Shown here piece after piece: positions 1 through 12,400 of a stretch of 64,000 nucleotides of DNA. Each line of letters opens with the position of its first letter. Positions within the stretch are counted from its first letter, which is position 1. Origin of the DNA: Cristatella mucedo. Taxonomy: Eukaryota; Bryozoa; Phylactolaemata; Cristatellidae. The stretch is taken from positions 126,001 to 190,000 of the forward strand of contig WPIO01000110.1 in assembly GCA_009760855.2 (NCBI GenBank), in the 5' to 3' direction. Made by a program: the position numbers and the translations under genes. The notes below the pieces were generated by a model. It made no database searches. It was not told where the DNA came from and worked only from the letters and a program-made list of their open reading frames with translations.

Positions 1-655
1 GTAGAATAAAAGCTGATCTCGCCGAAAACTGTCTTTGAAATGGTGGCCGTGATGCAGTTCTAAACTGCACAGCCGCTCAGGCCATTGGAGTTCGAGCCAA
101 TTCCATTCGGCATGAAGTGGCAATCCGATCTGGTGATTGCGACGGTCACAGCAGACGTTCCTCAAAACACCTTATCTGGACAGCCTCAGACTAAGAAAGT
201 ATGACTCGAGCAAAAAAGAAACAACCAAACCCTCCCTCTGCAACTGAGCGCTTCTAGGTAGCACCTACGTGGGAGATTGCTGCTGTGCTTAGCCGGCTGC
301 TTCCAGGCACTGGCGTGTTATTGCGAGGTTTTCTACCTACTTTCTACGGTCTTTTCACCAGTTCACTTTATTGGACGCCACACTGCAACTACTTCTATTG
401 GTTTCTCATTATCCCTAAGCTCTTGTCACTTTGCATATTTTAAGACTAATGTGCCAGCTGCATATTTAGCAGACTTGTGCAAATCCTCCGCCTGCTTCGG
501 TAGAATGACCTCTGAAGCTGCTGAGTTTTTCATGAGCTGTAAGCATGTGAGTGTAACGGCCTCGCAGTGAAATGCAGAAGTCAAGATATAATGCTCGCAA
601 TGACCGGACCAATAGCGATGTAGTACCCCTGTCTTAGCAAGCTCGCTTTCGGTTG
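1..655. other. No recognisable gene or repeat
   Basis: Two overlapping short open frames on opposite strands, with no recognisable similarity and no splice support. I see nothing definite. Confidence 0.3.
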
Positions 656-835
656 GGTAATGTAATTTAATGTGTCTCCGTCTGTAACTCCACAAAGTCA
701 TAAAGGCCATGTGGGTGTTTCGCAGGAAAGTTTCGTATAACGAACTCACAGCCTAAGCGGCTTTCGGTACGAATTCGATGGCGAATAGACATGGTCTCTC
801 GCAACAAAGAGAATCGCCTCGGTATCGCCTTCATT
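656..835 (-). mobile_element. LINE family 2 3' UTR fragment
   Basis: Matches 20885-21030 closely: gtctccgtctgtaactccac, cataaaggccatgtgggtg and cagcctaagcggctttcgg. Non-coding 3' end only. Confidence 0.75.
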
Positions 836-1015
836 GCTACGTTTAAAGCTCAGCAAATGGGTCTGAATTTTTTCCCGCAATGGTACCTTTGTGGAAGCAT
901 ATGACAGCTGCTATATTTAAACGCTGTACTTTTACTTAGTCTTCCGACTTCCAAACGTAGGCTTTGATTCGTGAGCCCGAACCGGCCCCGTCAGCGGTTT
1001 AACTCTTTTTAAAAA

Positions 1016-1035
1016 CCTCGGGTTCTTACCCGAGG
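1016..1035. other. 8-bp perfect stem-loop
   Basis: CCTCGGGT, loop TCTT, ACCCGAGG. A further imperfect hairpin (aagagaattaaatctctta) follows at about 1072 and resembles the LINE family 1 stem-loop. Confidence 0.5.
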
Positions 1036-1469
1036 AAATCGTCACCCGGGGAAGTCACTATAAAGTGCCATAAGAGAATTAAATCTCTTACTTAGCACTT
1101 TCATTCAACTGCAAACGCTGCATATTATTTGATTTAAGGTATCCTTTACGTTGTCGGCATTAACAAGCATCAATTTTACTTTGCTGCTCACGTTGCCGAG
1201 CAAAAGCCGTGACAGATGAGTGGATTTTCGGCCTCTTGGTCAAGTCACTAGTTGATAACTCTCATTGAAGACAAACGAAGATGCCGAGCTTCTTAAAATG
1301 AAAGGCCTTTATTGCAAATAGAAAGCTAAGTGCGAGGAGTGCTTTGCAAACCTAACTCAAACTTTGCAAAAATTGATAAACGGCCCGAAAATTTAAAAAC
1401 GCAACCCCATCTGGTTTTTCGTTCTTTCACACCCTTAGATCAATCAAAACTGGAGGTTGAGTTGCTGTT

Positions 1470-1850
1470 ATCGTGCGCTCAAAATTCAACTTCAAGCAAT
1501 TTGCAGCACCCTCTAAGCAGTCTTTTGAATCAATTGTCTTGGTCTCATCCGAAAAGAAGCTACCCATAGTGACAGTAGTCTATCACCCACCAGGTACCAA
1601 ATCCACCTTTATCTCAAGATCTCTCATTTCTATTCTATGTGAGAGAAATCGATCCTTCCTCGTTATGAGTGATTTGAACGTTCACTTTGATAACTTATCT
1701 GACGCTTTCAGCACCGAATTTCATGCATTGACTGACTCATTGTCTCTTGTTGCTCATGTGCGTGGCCCTACTCACATCAAGGGTCACACACTCGACCAGA
1801 TTTTCTCATACAGCTGCACTTTATCATCGCCCAACTATATAGCTTAAATC
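1470..1850 (+). mobile_element. LINE endonuclease-domain fragment
   Basis: Frame 1473-1847 encodes TVVYHPPGT, SDLNVHFDN, a THIKGHTLDQIFSY block: the GDLN and HTLD landmarks of the apurinic-type endonuclease in CR1/L2-like LINE ORF2. It ends abruptly. It could belong to either LINE family of this window, whose other copies lack this part. Confidence 0.75.
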
Positions 1851-1859
1851 AAAGCCTCA

Positions 1860-2866
1860 AGTGAAACTGAATGAATATTAAAAATCGTGCTCTTTAAAAT
1901 GCTTATGAGCAAAGGATTAGGGCATATTCGGTTTCTAGCACAAATAATTGACATTACGCCAAATAATATCAAGCTATTTATAATCTAGCAGATATAGCAA
2001 CCAGGCATTACTCTGCAACAATAGCACTTTGGTGTGGCGGATTTTGTTGATGTCTGCTCAACCTAACAGACAGGCAACGAATCCTAACTAGTTCACATTT
2101 AGTCAAAAGGAAATTCAGCTTGTACGATTTTCATCCGTCAATTTGCTTACTTATATCTTAGTCGGGATTAAAGAAGACCTGAAGCTGAATCCACTAGCTG
2201 GGTGAACTAGCATCTTAGGCAATTTTCAGGCATGCTTAGTCTTTGACGAAGACGGGGGTTCTACGAGAATGAGACCGACTCCAAAGGTGACCTCATTATC
2301 CAGCCCTCTAAGCTAATTCTCGCGAGACCTGTCTCGAAAGTGGATCTGAGGACCTGCTAACGTCGTCCACTCATTTGACACTGTTAGTTGTTCTCAATGG
2401 ACACACAAACCTCCAGTGTTTATAGAAAGCACACTGGTGCAGCAATGCATGGCTTGCTGATCACATCTCGAAAATATACGTTTCGCTTATAGTAGACCTC
2501 TCCAAGCCGACCACATTCAAATTTACCTCACGCAACCTTGCAGAATGGTATAAGACAGTACAGTGGGTAAGATTGAGAGGCTGAATGAATCACCAAATCA
2601 GAGTAAGCTGTACAAAAGTAAATCTGATTGGATGCAAAAGGTCGTGACCCTTGATGGTCTTAATGGGGGTGGAGCTAAGTGGGATAGCTTTTCAGTTACT
2701 CATCCTGTTAGGACGATTCACGCTGTCGCAGTTGGACATGAGCTGCAGTGACTCACGCGTGCTTAGCCGCTGCGGTAAGCAAATGAAAACCATCGAAAAG
2801 TACCACCATCACCGCTCAGCGAATGCACAGTGCATTCGAAACAGAGGCGAAACTGCTCTTTTATAG
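1860..2866 (+). other. Intron 5-like sequence of unit 0
   Basis: Shares short blocks with 16680-16900, 29080-29170 and 47790-47860 (tttatagaaa...tttgctgatca type order). No exon seen. Confidence 0.4.
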
Positions 2867-3276
2867 GGCACCGGCCAAAAACTTTATGGGTTGCTACTTT
2901 TTAATCCTGCAAGACTCCTTGAACAAGTATACTCAAGACGTCTTGAATACGTGTGAGAATGACTACGGTTGGCTGTCGGTGAAAGGCCTGGGAGCCGCCG
3001 TCTGCTCATATGACAGGGTGCAAGTACGTCAGTTCGCACATGCAAGAGGCACGCACGTTATTCGCTTGGTCGACGGTAAGAGCCTGCCGAAGGCACTCGT
3101 GCGCGGAAGCCAGAGCACCAGCAGACGAGTCGGGCGCGATCAGGAAGCGTTAGGCTACCGAGTGGCTATGGCAACGGATGCAGCTGACCGTCGTCCGGTC
3201 TTAACGATTGATATGCTTGAGCATGATCGTTGCAGCGGCTTTCGCTGACGCCCTTCTGCTTTTCGTCAAGATGTAG
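2867..3276 (+). CDS. Unit 0: exons 6 and 7 of a further PAN-gene copy
   Basis: Exon 6 is 2867-3075 (acceptor cttttatag, donor gtaagag) and exon 7 is 3236-3276 (acceptor gttgcag). Phases match unit A. Exon 6 is open and encodes a Y-F-L-I-L block, CENDYGWLSVKG, CSYDRV and a segment before VD; it has eight extra codons relative to A. Exon 7 ends FADALLLFVKM. Exons 1-5 are not found between here and the window start, so they are either outside the window or lost. Divergence from A is higher than that of C. Confidence 0.65.
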
Positions 3277-4300
3277 CTGCTGACAGCCAACGGGTTCGCT
3301 GGTGTTTACTCGCATCGAAGTCGTTGGTCAACTTTGACGTCACCCACGTACATCGACGATTGGTTTCGGAAAGCTCAAAATGCTTCTGGCGCAGTGCACA
3401 ACACCTACTCAGTTTGATTAAACCGCTGTCGTGCCTAGGAGGCTCGTGCTTCCAAATGTAGGAGATTTTGGTGCGCTTCTCACGAAGTGCAGTTTGAGAT
3501 TTAAGGAAGGCGACCGAAGAGTAATCCGCATGAACGTACTACTGGCATTTCAACGCCAAATTAGTCGCTGATTACAGTCGTAGCCCTAGGCCTCGCTTAC
3601 AGTCGTAGCCCTAGGCCTCGCTGACAGTCTTAGCCCTAGGCCTCGCTTAGGCACACTCGGCTCGCTGCCTCCACTCTTCTGTCGTCGCGCGGCTCGTGGT
3701 CTCCTACGACGACGACGCAGGCGATGAAGATCACCATAGACCAGCTATTGCCAGTCAGGTCATTCGAGAGCTCATTCCTTTAACGAGGAGGTGCTTGGTG
3801 CGCTCGTTGCTTTCCAGATCTTGGCAGCGAATTAAAAAGCAACTTCCGAGAACGTTTGGATAGCCACTGCGGCACCGCAAAAAGTAAAAGTTAGTCGATC
3901 AAGATTCGTGTCTACTGATGCGCAGAACACTTGCTTTCAGACAATTAACTGTGGGATTCAGGGATCTCCCTCAAACTGAAGCAATTACAACCAAAATATT
4001 AATAATAATTGCAAGCTAAGGATGGGGCCGGACATAGAGACTTTGCTCTTCAATTACGTTATCAAGGCCAAGGCCTTGGGTCCCGAAGAGATGCTTTCCT
4101 ACATGTACGGCAGAGCTTTTACAGTGGATGAATGGTAAAGACCATCTATGCCTTTTGCATTGCCCACGGTATGGAAAGAGCCAAGCAACCACAGAAATGA
4201 CTGCTACTGTTTCTTGGTTCCTCATATTTCCAGCGGAGTAACGAAGCAAGCGAAGTAAGAAGTCGCGAATAGCCTACCCAAGCATTCCGTCTGCATTGAG
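3277..4300 (+). other. 3' flank of unit 0
   Basis: Counterpart of the blocks following exon 7 in units A', C and D (for example the gtgcagtttgagatttaag stretch near 3490 against gtgcagtctgagatttatta near 42994). Beyond about 3950 I recognise nothing. Confidence 0.4.
3572..3646 (+). repeat. 25-bp tandem repeat, three copies
   Basis: Unit of 25 bases containing gtcgtagccctaggcctcgc; copies at 3572-3596, 3597-3621 and 3622-3646, the last with two changes. Lies in the 3' flank of unit 0, at the place where other units read gtcttcggtggctgaggccg. Confidence 0.9.
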
Positions 4301-4399
4301 AATAGTTTCACGGGGTGAGCGACTTCATCTTCTTGAGCCTCCAGAAGAATATTCTTTTGATTTACCTAATAAACACAAGGGTGAACCGACCTGTTCTCG

Positions 4400-5520
4400 T
4401 CATAGCACGTCAGCATGCAGTGATACCGATTTACACTGGGATGCATACTTAACCCCCATACAGAATAACACAAGACGAACTAATTGACCTGATTCGCGAT
4501 TTGAAGTTATCCGAAAACAAGGCAGAGTTGCAACGATGAAGACTCCAACAGCAGAATCATCTCAATGAAGATGTCATAATTACTTTATATCGAAAGCGCC
4601 ACCAGCACTTTAAGCCTTTTTTCAGAGAGAAAAGTAATCTTTTATTCTGTTCCGATGTTGAGGACCTCAAGAAGGCCTTAAAAATCACTCATGACCCATA
4701 AAAATGGAGATTAATTTGTGTACTATTCGAAAATAAGTCTGAAGTCTGTGCCTATGCATCGTGAAAACCGTTTTCCATCTATTACAGCAGCACAAGCTGT
4801 CCACATGAAAGAGACATGCGATAACTTGAAGCAGCTACTGATTTCCATTGAGTATAACAAGTACACACGGCATCTCTATGGTGACTTAAAGGTAGTTGGC
4901 CTTTTAATGAGACTGCAGCAGGGATATATAGACTATACGTTTCCTATGTGAATGGAATAGCCGAGCACGGGACTTGAACGGGACTGGCGGAAGGAATAGA
5001 CGAAATATATGAAGAACTTAGTGAAAGCCATGGTCCTGACTTCGCCAGCTTCCCGATACCTCCATGACAAATTCCCTCGACTCAGCGAATCAAAGATTAA
5101 AGAGGGAGTTTTGTGGATCTGCAGATTCGAGTGCTCTTCAAAGATGACTGGTTCAACAACTTGCTGCAGGATGATGCGAGCCAAGCATGATATGACTTTC
5201 GTATAGTGTCTACTTCTACTTCTTCTCGGGAATTCTAGGCAGAAAACTAGAAGAGACTCGTAGAAGACACGCTGATGCAGCATCAGAAACGTGGCTGTAA
5301 TAAGTCTCCAAAGATCTACTTCCTTCATTCCTATTTGGAATTCCCCCCCCCCCCAAAAATTGTGGTATGGTTAGGGATGAACATGGCGAATGTTTTCCTA
5401 AAGAAATCGCAACAGTGGAACAAAGTTACTAGGGAAAAATGGTCGGCTACAATGCTGGTCGACTATTGCTGGACACTCCGGAAATGCTCCCGAACAGGTG
5501 AACAACAGACAGGCGAGACA
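4400..5520 (+). pseudogene. Relic of a repeat-associated ORF (family often labelled Cc8L18.2-like)
   Basis: Read across frames on the + strand, conserved blocks appear in order: DELIDLIRDLKLSENKAEL (about 4477-4530), a FKPFF block (about 4610), AVHMKETCDNLKQLL then GDLKVVGLL (about 4795-4910), MKNLVKAM and KFPRLSESKIKEGV (5009-5110), and YFLHSYLEF then VDYCWTL (about 5318-5480). I recognise this order from a protein family scattered through many invertebrate genomes in repeats and named after a parasitoid-wasp polydnavirus gene; function unknown. At least six frame changes or stops break it. The family assignment is from memory. Confidence 0.6.
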
Positions 5521-5846
5521 GCCGTCTATGACTTCGTTTTCTACAGATATTAAACATAGGCCTATTACTATTGGCATGGATTCGTGATGTAGATAATTAT
5601 TTCTTGCAGATTACAAAAAATGTGAGCCAATTTTGCAAGTGGCTGCCAAATTCGCGCTGAGAGCATACAGTTGATAAGAAATGACCAATTTCTTTTAATT
5701 AACATGACTTTGTAAAATATTTGTTGGCCGGCGATTTCTTCAGCATAAAAATGACTTATGTCCAATTCAATGGGCACGCATATCACTCTCTTCCCCAGAG
5801 CTTCAGTATAAATGAAGAGAAACATGGACCGATGAAAGACACCTGG

Positions 5847-5925
5847 TGGTGGGACCGAATTTATAAATTTAATATATATATTATATATTATATAATATAT
5901 AATATATAATGGTGGGACCGAATTT
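5847..5925. repeat. AT-palindromic insert between 16-bp direct repeats
   Basis: The word tggtgggaccgaattt occurs at 5847-5862 and 5910-5925. Between them are 47 bases of almost pure A/T with inverted symmetry. It looks like an insertion with a long target duplication, or replication slippage around an AT hairpin. Confidence 0.75.
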
Positions 5926-5934
5926 TTCAAGATG

Positions 5935-6700
5935 CTCTAGTAGCGCGATCTTGGAACCGAACGGAACTGGAGCGCTGAGCAGACGTGCGCGAAACGCCCC
6001 GTCACAGCATCCGTCACAGCCAATGGGCTCGTCGCAGAGGGCTTGCGGGGCCCGTCCGACGGACGCGCAAGGTAAGACTCGGCTCGGCCCTCTCGATCTC
6101 TCCGGTCCGGCCGAATCGAAGCAACGCAGTAGCTTCGCATGCCTCTAGAAACAGACTCGGACTCTGAGCGCCGGATGTTCGCCACATATATAAGAGGTCT
6201 TCTTCTGCGGATTCTCTACGGAAATGGCTGCAGTCAAGATTACGGGAGAGTCGGACTGGCAGTCGGACTGGCAGTCGGACTGGCAGTCGGAAAACAGCAA
6301 CAGGAACACGTTCCGCTGTATCGAACGTGCGGCGGCAGCCGACGGTCGGCATGGCGATAGCGTCAGCGGCCCGGCGAGTCTCCCTCTGCTCCGCTCGCTC
6401 GGCGCGTCCACTCGATCGCCGAGCGACGACAGCGACGCGGCGCCGTCGTCGCTCGGCGCCGCGTCGCTGTCGGCTGCTGCGGGCTTCTGGGCTCCACTGG
6501 AGCCGCTGCGCCGCGAGCGACGGAGCGCGCTCGTTTAAAGAGGTGCACCGACTCTCGCAGATGCGACGAGGCTAGTTCGTGGTGCGGTTGTTCTAGCGAG
6601 CGCGGCGCGGCGATCGCCTGAACCGACGGAAGTCGCGGCTGCCGCAGTCGCCATTACAGCCTGCTACACCCCCAGCGGCGGTGGGCATACAATCGTAATG
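5935..6700 (+). other. CpG-rich block with a TATA box and short ORF
   Basis: A catatataagag box at about 6183 lies 40 bases before ATG at 6224 (context gaaATGG). The 104-codon frame starts MAAVKITGE and holds three SDWQ repeats (12-bp tandem repeat, about 6249-6290), then low-complexity Ala/Ser/Arg. No family recognised. It may be a first exon or simply a GC-rich chance frame. Confidence 0.25.
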
Positions 6701-6865
6701 ACGCCGTTCACTGGCAAATCGAGCGCCGTTGGCCAGGAACGAGCTAGCCAAAGGAAACGGAAGTGCGCACGCACGCGTGCTCAGCTGGTGCGACGAAAAC
6801 AGGAACGAGACTCCGTCGCAGTGGCGAACGAGGCTGACAGTGAGACGGAGGCGAACTAAAACACT

Positions 6866-6955
6866 CAGATAATAGTCATAATAATAATAAAAATACACTT
6901 GATAAAGTGCCCTCAGAGAACTCAATCTCTTTCTAGGTGCTTTACATTTGCTGCA
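6866..6955 (-). mobile_element. LINE family 1 3' terminus only
   Basis: Minus-strand stem-loop (agtgccctcagagaactcaatc ... ctttctaggtgctt) with a TAA tail on the + strand. About 90 bases; extreme 5' truncation. Confidence 0.75.
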
Positions 6956-8001
6956 TGACTATGACATTTCTTATTCGCGGTTCATGAACTGTCAAGGCAG
7001 GGTTGCTGTTTAGACGATTCCCAATGGCCGATGGTGCATAAAAGAAGGCACCCCATGAGATAGGCAGTCAGCTGTGATTCCGAACTCGGCAGCCGCATTT
7101 GAGCTGAACTGAACTTTAGGCCGCAGAACCGTTATTGGCCGCAGTTGAACGGCAGCAACTCAGCGCCGCGGTCAAATAGACGAGTCCACTCTGTGAATAA
7201 GGACTCTATATGTTACAATGTTACTGTTAATATGATAAAATGATGTATAATAATAAAATAAAATAATATAATACTATTGAGAGATGTTAATGTTAATATG
7301 TTAATGTTTGAGCGCTCGCCGTCGCTGCCTGTCGTGTCGCCTACCGTTGGCGCAATGCTACATGCATTGGGGCCCGCTTACAAGTTGCAGGCTACGAAGC
7401 TGCTACGAAGTAGTCAGCGTCGCAGCGTCTCGGCCGAGCGTCGGCTGAGACTAGCGACGAGGTCACGAGCACTGCGTTCGCAGCCGTTCGCTTCTTCAAT
7501 TGGAAATCCCTGGCCACCTGCAGGCGAACGCAACCTTGCCACTTCGGAAGTCTCGATGGCGGGCGGCTGCCGCGCTTGGAAAATCTCTCCGCCGTCGTAC
7601 GGTCGCGGGCGGCCGGAGCAGCCTTCGCAGTCGCCGATTGACGCCTGCTCCGGGGATATAAGCCGAGCCGGCGGCGCTAGTGCACCGCACGCCGAGAAGT
7701 CAGCCGCGAGCGAACGCGCGCCCATCGATTGGCGTATCACTACGGCCTCAAGCGCGCGCGATGTTACACAAAGAGAAAAATGAAGTGCTGATCGCGATCG
7801 GAATTAGCAATTACGTGGCGCAGTCAGCCAGCGACAGTCCATCGCCGCTTCAGCGGCGGCGGGCGGCCCTGAGTGCAGCGAGCGGAGAGCGGGCCTCGCC
7901 GGCGGCGCCCCTCGCGAGCGTCGGCGGAGCTTTGCGCATGCTCAGAGCTCGACACGCGCCGCCCGCTCGATCCTGGCGCCTGAGTCCTCCGGGCAGCGAC
8001 G

Positions 8002-8190
8002 ATGCGCGTCCGGCCAAAACTCTCCGTGCGCCTTGAAGCGCGCGTCGCAGCCGCCGTTGCCGCGATGATGCTCGTCGGCGCGGCGACGCTGACAGGCGGC
8101 GCGGAGCACGTGTTCTCGGCCGTCGGGAAGTTTCGGGCGTCGTCTACGGCGGCGAGCGGCAGCGTTTCCGCGGTGCCAGCGGTGAACCTG
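8002..8190 (+). CDS. Unit A exon 1: signal peptide and first strand of PAN 1
   Basis: Sixty-three codons, phase 0 end at AACCTG followed by gtgcgc. The hydrophobic run around residues 14-33 (AAAVAAMMLVGAATLTGG) fits a cleavable signal sequence. The stretch FSAVGKFRASSTAA after it is shared with unit C, and its first part with unit B. The donor is weak (gtgcgc), but unit B has gtaagc at the same place, which supports the boundary. Confidence 0.7.
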
Positions 8191-9139
8191 GTGCGCTGGG
8201 CGCTGCGAGCGCTGGGCGCTGCGAGCGCTGGGCGCTGCGAGCACACTGGCGACCCGATTGACGGGCGCTGTAATGCAGCGGCTACGAGCGGCGGGACCGG
8301 CAATCGCCCGAGCGGGCGTCGCGGCCGCGGCGCGCACGCGGCCGCGCTTCACTTCGAGGCTTCACCTCGAGAAATGGCGCTTTGCCGCCGCCGCCGCCGC
8401 TTGAAGTTGCCGAGGCTGGGCGAGAGAACGACGGCGTGCGTTGCAGGGCCGAGGCAGGGCGTGCAGAGCGCCGCGTCGCGTTGCAGGGCCACTGCTGCGC
8501 TCTCTGTACCGGCGCCGCCAGCGGGGCGGCGGCGTGCGCGGCCGTCAACTACCTGGAGGCGACTCGATCGTGCGAGCTCGTGGCGGCGCAGGGTCTGACG
8601 TGGGCGCCTGACGGCGGCTCGCTGCTGCTGCTCAAAGGTACCGCGCTTCCTGCGTCGCCGCTGCGCACTGCACCCAGCCTGACGGCGCCGAACTTGCCGA
8701 ATGCACGCGCGTCTCACAGCTGCAGCCTCACCCGCCGCAAATCGCCCGTCGAGCCTTCGAGCCCTTCCATTAGTCGACAGTTGCTTGACCGAAGGAGTTT
8801 TATTTTGCCTGGCTGCACCGTGCCGTCGCGTGGCGTAAGCTCACAATACCAAGTCAACCGCCACGAATTGACACTTACAAGTGCTTTCCAACAGACACTT
8901 TTAGAGATGCTAGCGTTGAAAGATTTCCTCGAATGAACGCCATAACTCCAACTCTAATACCGGCGACGCTTTGCAGCGGCCAATCGCGAAGTAGAAGCCG
9001 CTTCCTTACGGTGACACAAGAAATGAGACGGAGCGTCAGTGTCGCATGTGCGACATGTCGCTATGCGTGTAATTCGACTGACTGTTCCAGCACTCAGTTG
9101 TCAGGAGTAAGATGCATACCGAAGAGAGACAACGAGAAT

Positions 9140-9188
<49 letters not shown>

Positions 9189-9412
9189 CGGAGAGAGAGA
9201 GAGAGGGAGAAAGAGAGATAGAGAGAGTGAAAAAGAGAGCGAGCGAGAGACAGAGAGAGAGAGAAAGAGAGGGAGGGAGAAAGAGGGGGGAGAGAGAAAG
9301 AAAGAGGAAGAGAGAGGGAGGGAGAAAGGGAGAGGGAGGGAGAGAGAGAAAGAGGGAGAGAGAGAGAGATAGAGAGAGCGAAAGGGAGAAAAAGAAATAT
9401 AGAGAGTGCGAA

Positions 9413-9450
<38 letters not shown>

Positions 9451-12400
9451 TGCGAAAGAGAGAAAGAGAGAGAGAGAAAAAGAGAGTGCGAAAGAGAGAG
9501 AGAAAGAGAGAGGGAGAGAGGGAGAGAGGGAGAGAGAGGGAGAGAGAGAAGGATGGCTAAAGAAGAGATAGTTCGAGCCGGCAAGAGAAAATGAGTATCA
9601 ACTAAGAAAAGAGAGGTAACAGAGAAAGCAAAGAGAGCCACAACCTTAAGAGAAACGGATCTTGGCTGATCAGCGATCTGCAGAGCTACGCACTTCGATT
9701 ATTTTAGCTGTCGCTCTCTGGGTAACACGGCGGTAGGCCTCACGACGGGCAGCAAAACAGCGGAGGAGGAACAAGGAAGGAGGAACAAGGGAGCGGCACA
9801 TTAGCGTTTTTTGGTTTGAAGCTGAAGCGGATTTGAAGGTCCGTCACCACTCGTCAATCGCGCTGGGAAGCGAGAAGCTCAAGTTTGTCCGTGCCACGGG
9901 AAATGGCTCGCGGAATCAGACGCGACGCTTCGGCCGCGTCTCTTCATTCCGACGGCAGCGAGAGCACATCGCTGCGTAATCGGCTCACTCGTAGTGCCAA
10001 CGTAGAAATCGCAGCCGCTTGGAGTTTGTTCAACTACGTCCGGTGCTCGTTCCGTTCGACTCCCTCAGGAGTGGAGACTTGTAGCTTCCGCCGTAATCCG
10101 CTTCCGTCTTGCTCCGTTTTCTTGCAGTTGACGTCATCGGTCGCACCGTTCCAACCGCCTTCCAGGCGGTGAGCGGTGTTCTGCTGCAGCCCGGAAGTCA
10201 GGAGAAGAACTTCACGAGCTACGCGCTCGAGCAGACGCGCAGTGCCTCTCACTGCTACCGCCTCTGCTGCGCTCTGACGGCCGTCTGTCGCCTGTTCGCC
10301 TTCGACTCGCAGCGTCTGCTGTGTCACGTGTACGACGTCGACGTTTACGCCACCTGGACGAACGTGTCAGTCAGTGACGGCAACTGGACGAGTTACTATG
10401 CACAGCAAGCGGGTAACGAGAGAACTCTCAGCGTCCAATCAATGGCCGAGAACTGCGTGAAGTGCAAAAGAAACAAGCGGGGCTGTCTGGACACGCTCAC
10501 TCTGGACGCTGTAAAAAGATCGCCCTTTTCGTATGATGATGGGCTTGGCTGAGAGCGGATTGCATATCATTCTGTATGTGCCTAGATTAGTTGATGATTC
10601 GTACTAACTTACGTGGGTTGTGCAGAGCAAGAGACATAGTTGCACCGAATGGCCTCAGCACCTCGTTAGTCGGCTGCTAACTTTTAGGACGCCATTACGC
10701 CTTTACGTTCGCTAACTTTTAAGACGCCATCGGTTTGGCGGTTGCATGCACAGTCGCAAAACCGTGCTGCTGTTGGCGTGTTTGAATCTGATCGGAGTCG
10801 AAGGAGCCGTCGAAACTGCGACGTAGTAAGACGTAGACGCCGGAAGTATTTCGTGCCGCTACTTCGCTCCCTTTGCCGGGTCGCTGCCTGCTGGCTGACT
10901 GCGGCTCGGCTCGCTGCGACGGGCGGGAAAGCGGCCGCAGCGCCGATCGGCGGCCATCTTACGTTGCAGGCGGCTGGAAGTTGCTGTACAAGATGAGCAA
11001 GGGTGTCGGCGTGGACGCGTCAAACGCTCTATTGGTCAGGCCCGGCAACGCGACGGCGAGCGCCAATCAGATGGCTCTGGACGCGACGTGCGCGTGCAGC
11101 CTCAAGAGCGGCATCGTCGACCGCTGGTCCAAGTTTCCCATCACGCAGGTACAGAGTTAGTCCTGCCGATCGCTACGTTTGCTGCCTGGCATCGCTTGGA
11201 TCCGAATCGCTTGCCGCTGCTTTGCAGCTGCCACTGACTGCATGTATCCGCCACAATCACTCTACGACGCATAGGTGTCGCTCGTTCTGGCTACCGCTGG
11301 AGCAGTGACGAAGTACCTCAACTTTTCCGTGACTAGCGCCGACACAGCTGCCACGTTTTTCAACCATTCAAAGATAGTAGCGAGCAGCTGGATCGATCTG
11401 TACGCGACGTCCTCGCCACTTCTATACATGGCCATCGGGTATGCTACCACGCTCGAGCCGCTCTGTAGCGGCCTCTGTGCTGTGAGGTCGCAAGCGCTGA
11501 GCTCTCGACGGCGATAGCCTTTGGTGACGAGCCAAGAATACGGGTGAGTCACGGGAGTTTCCGCATGAATGGCGACTTGTGGGTACTTCGCATATCCGGT
11601 TACAGGCATGCCGACGGTAGCGGAATGTGGCTGTATGATAAAGCTTTAATACCTTAATACAAAATGCAAATTGCATCGCATTGAATAGGCTTTGCAAGTC
11701 AAGTAGTGCTACAATGCAAACGTGTGCTACGAGACTTACGTCGATCACCAAGAGCGGAACTGAGCAACCATTTCTAAAACGCTCGAGCGAAAGTTACTGA
11801 TTATTATAAAATTTGCACTTTTTAATGCCACAAACCACAGATTATGTCTTATCAGGCCGCTAGCTACTATGATATCTCTTTCTGTGAGTAACATCTTGCC
11901 ATTCAAAAAAGGTCTAGCCGATGTAACGCACACCAGTTTCATGACTGCAGAAGCGCTTCTATCATACTTCATCCACATGCACCCGATCCTTTTCTGATGG
12001 CAGCTAACATATTAGTAACGCCAAGAAACCTCACTGCTTTTTTTTTACTAAATAGATCCCGCCGCCACGATTGTTCGCCTTTTTGCTACTAAATAGATCC
12101 CCCGCCATTGATAATATTCAAAAGCGACCTCTCGTTAGACGACCATGTCAGCTCCACAGTCAAATCTGCCTATTTTCAGCTTCATAACATTGCTAACATT
12201 CGGGCTTGTATAAATAAGGATATCACATCTAAGTTAATCCATGCATTCGTGACATCCCGTCTCGACTTCTGCAACTCACTGCTCGCTGGCCTACCAGCAT
12301 GTGCGATCAGGCGATTGCAGCTGGTGCAAAACTGCAGCTAGGCTTGTTTGTCGTGAGCCTTGCAGTTGCCACATTACACCACTTCTCGCCGATCTGCACT

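Larger units (their letters stand above)
7560..8760 (+). promoter_or_regulatory. CpG-rich 5' region of unit A, with a TATA-like box
   Basis: GC- and CpG-rich sequence surrounds exons 1 and 2. A gatataag box lies at about 7655, roughly 345 bases before the chosen ATG. The equivalent 5' regions of units B (22.2-22.85 kb) and C (35.0-36.3 kb) are also CpG-rich. Whether transcription starts at this box is inference. Confidence 0.4.

Noticed and set aside
5568-5930. 120-codon minus-strand frame
   Set aside because: Runs through the AT palindrome and low-complexity DNA; no similarity and no splice context.
8933-9641. Long open frames on both strands (212 and 201 codons) around 9.0-9.6 kb
   Set aside because: They are translations of the GA tract: Arg/Glu on one strand and Ser/Leu on the other.
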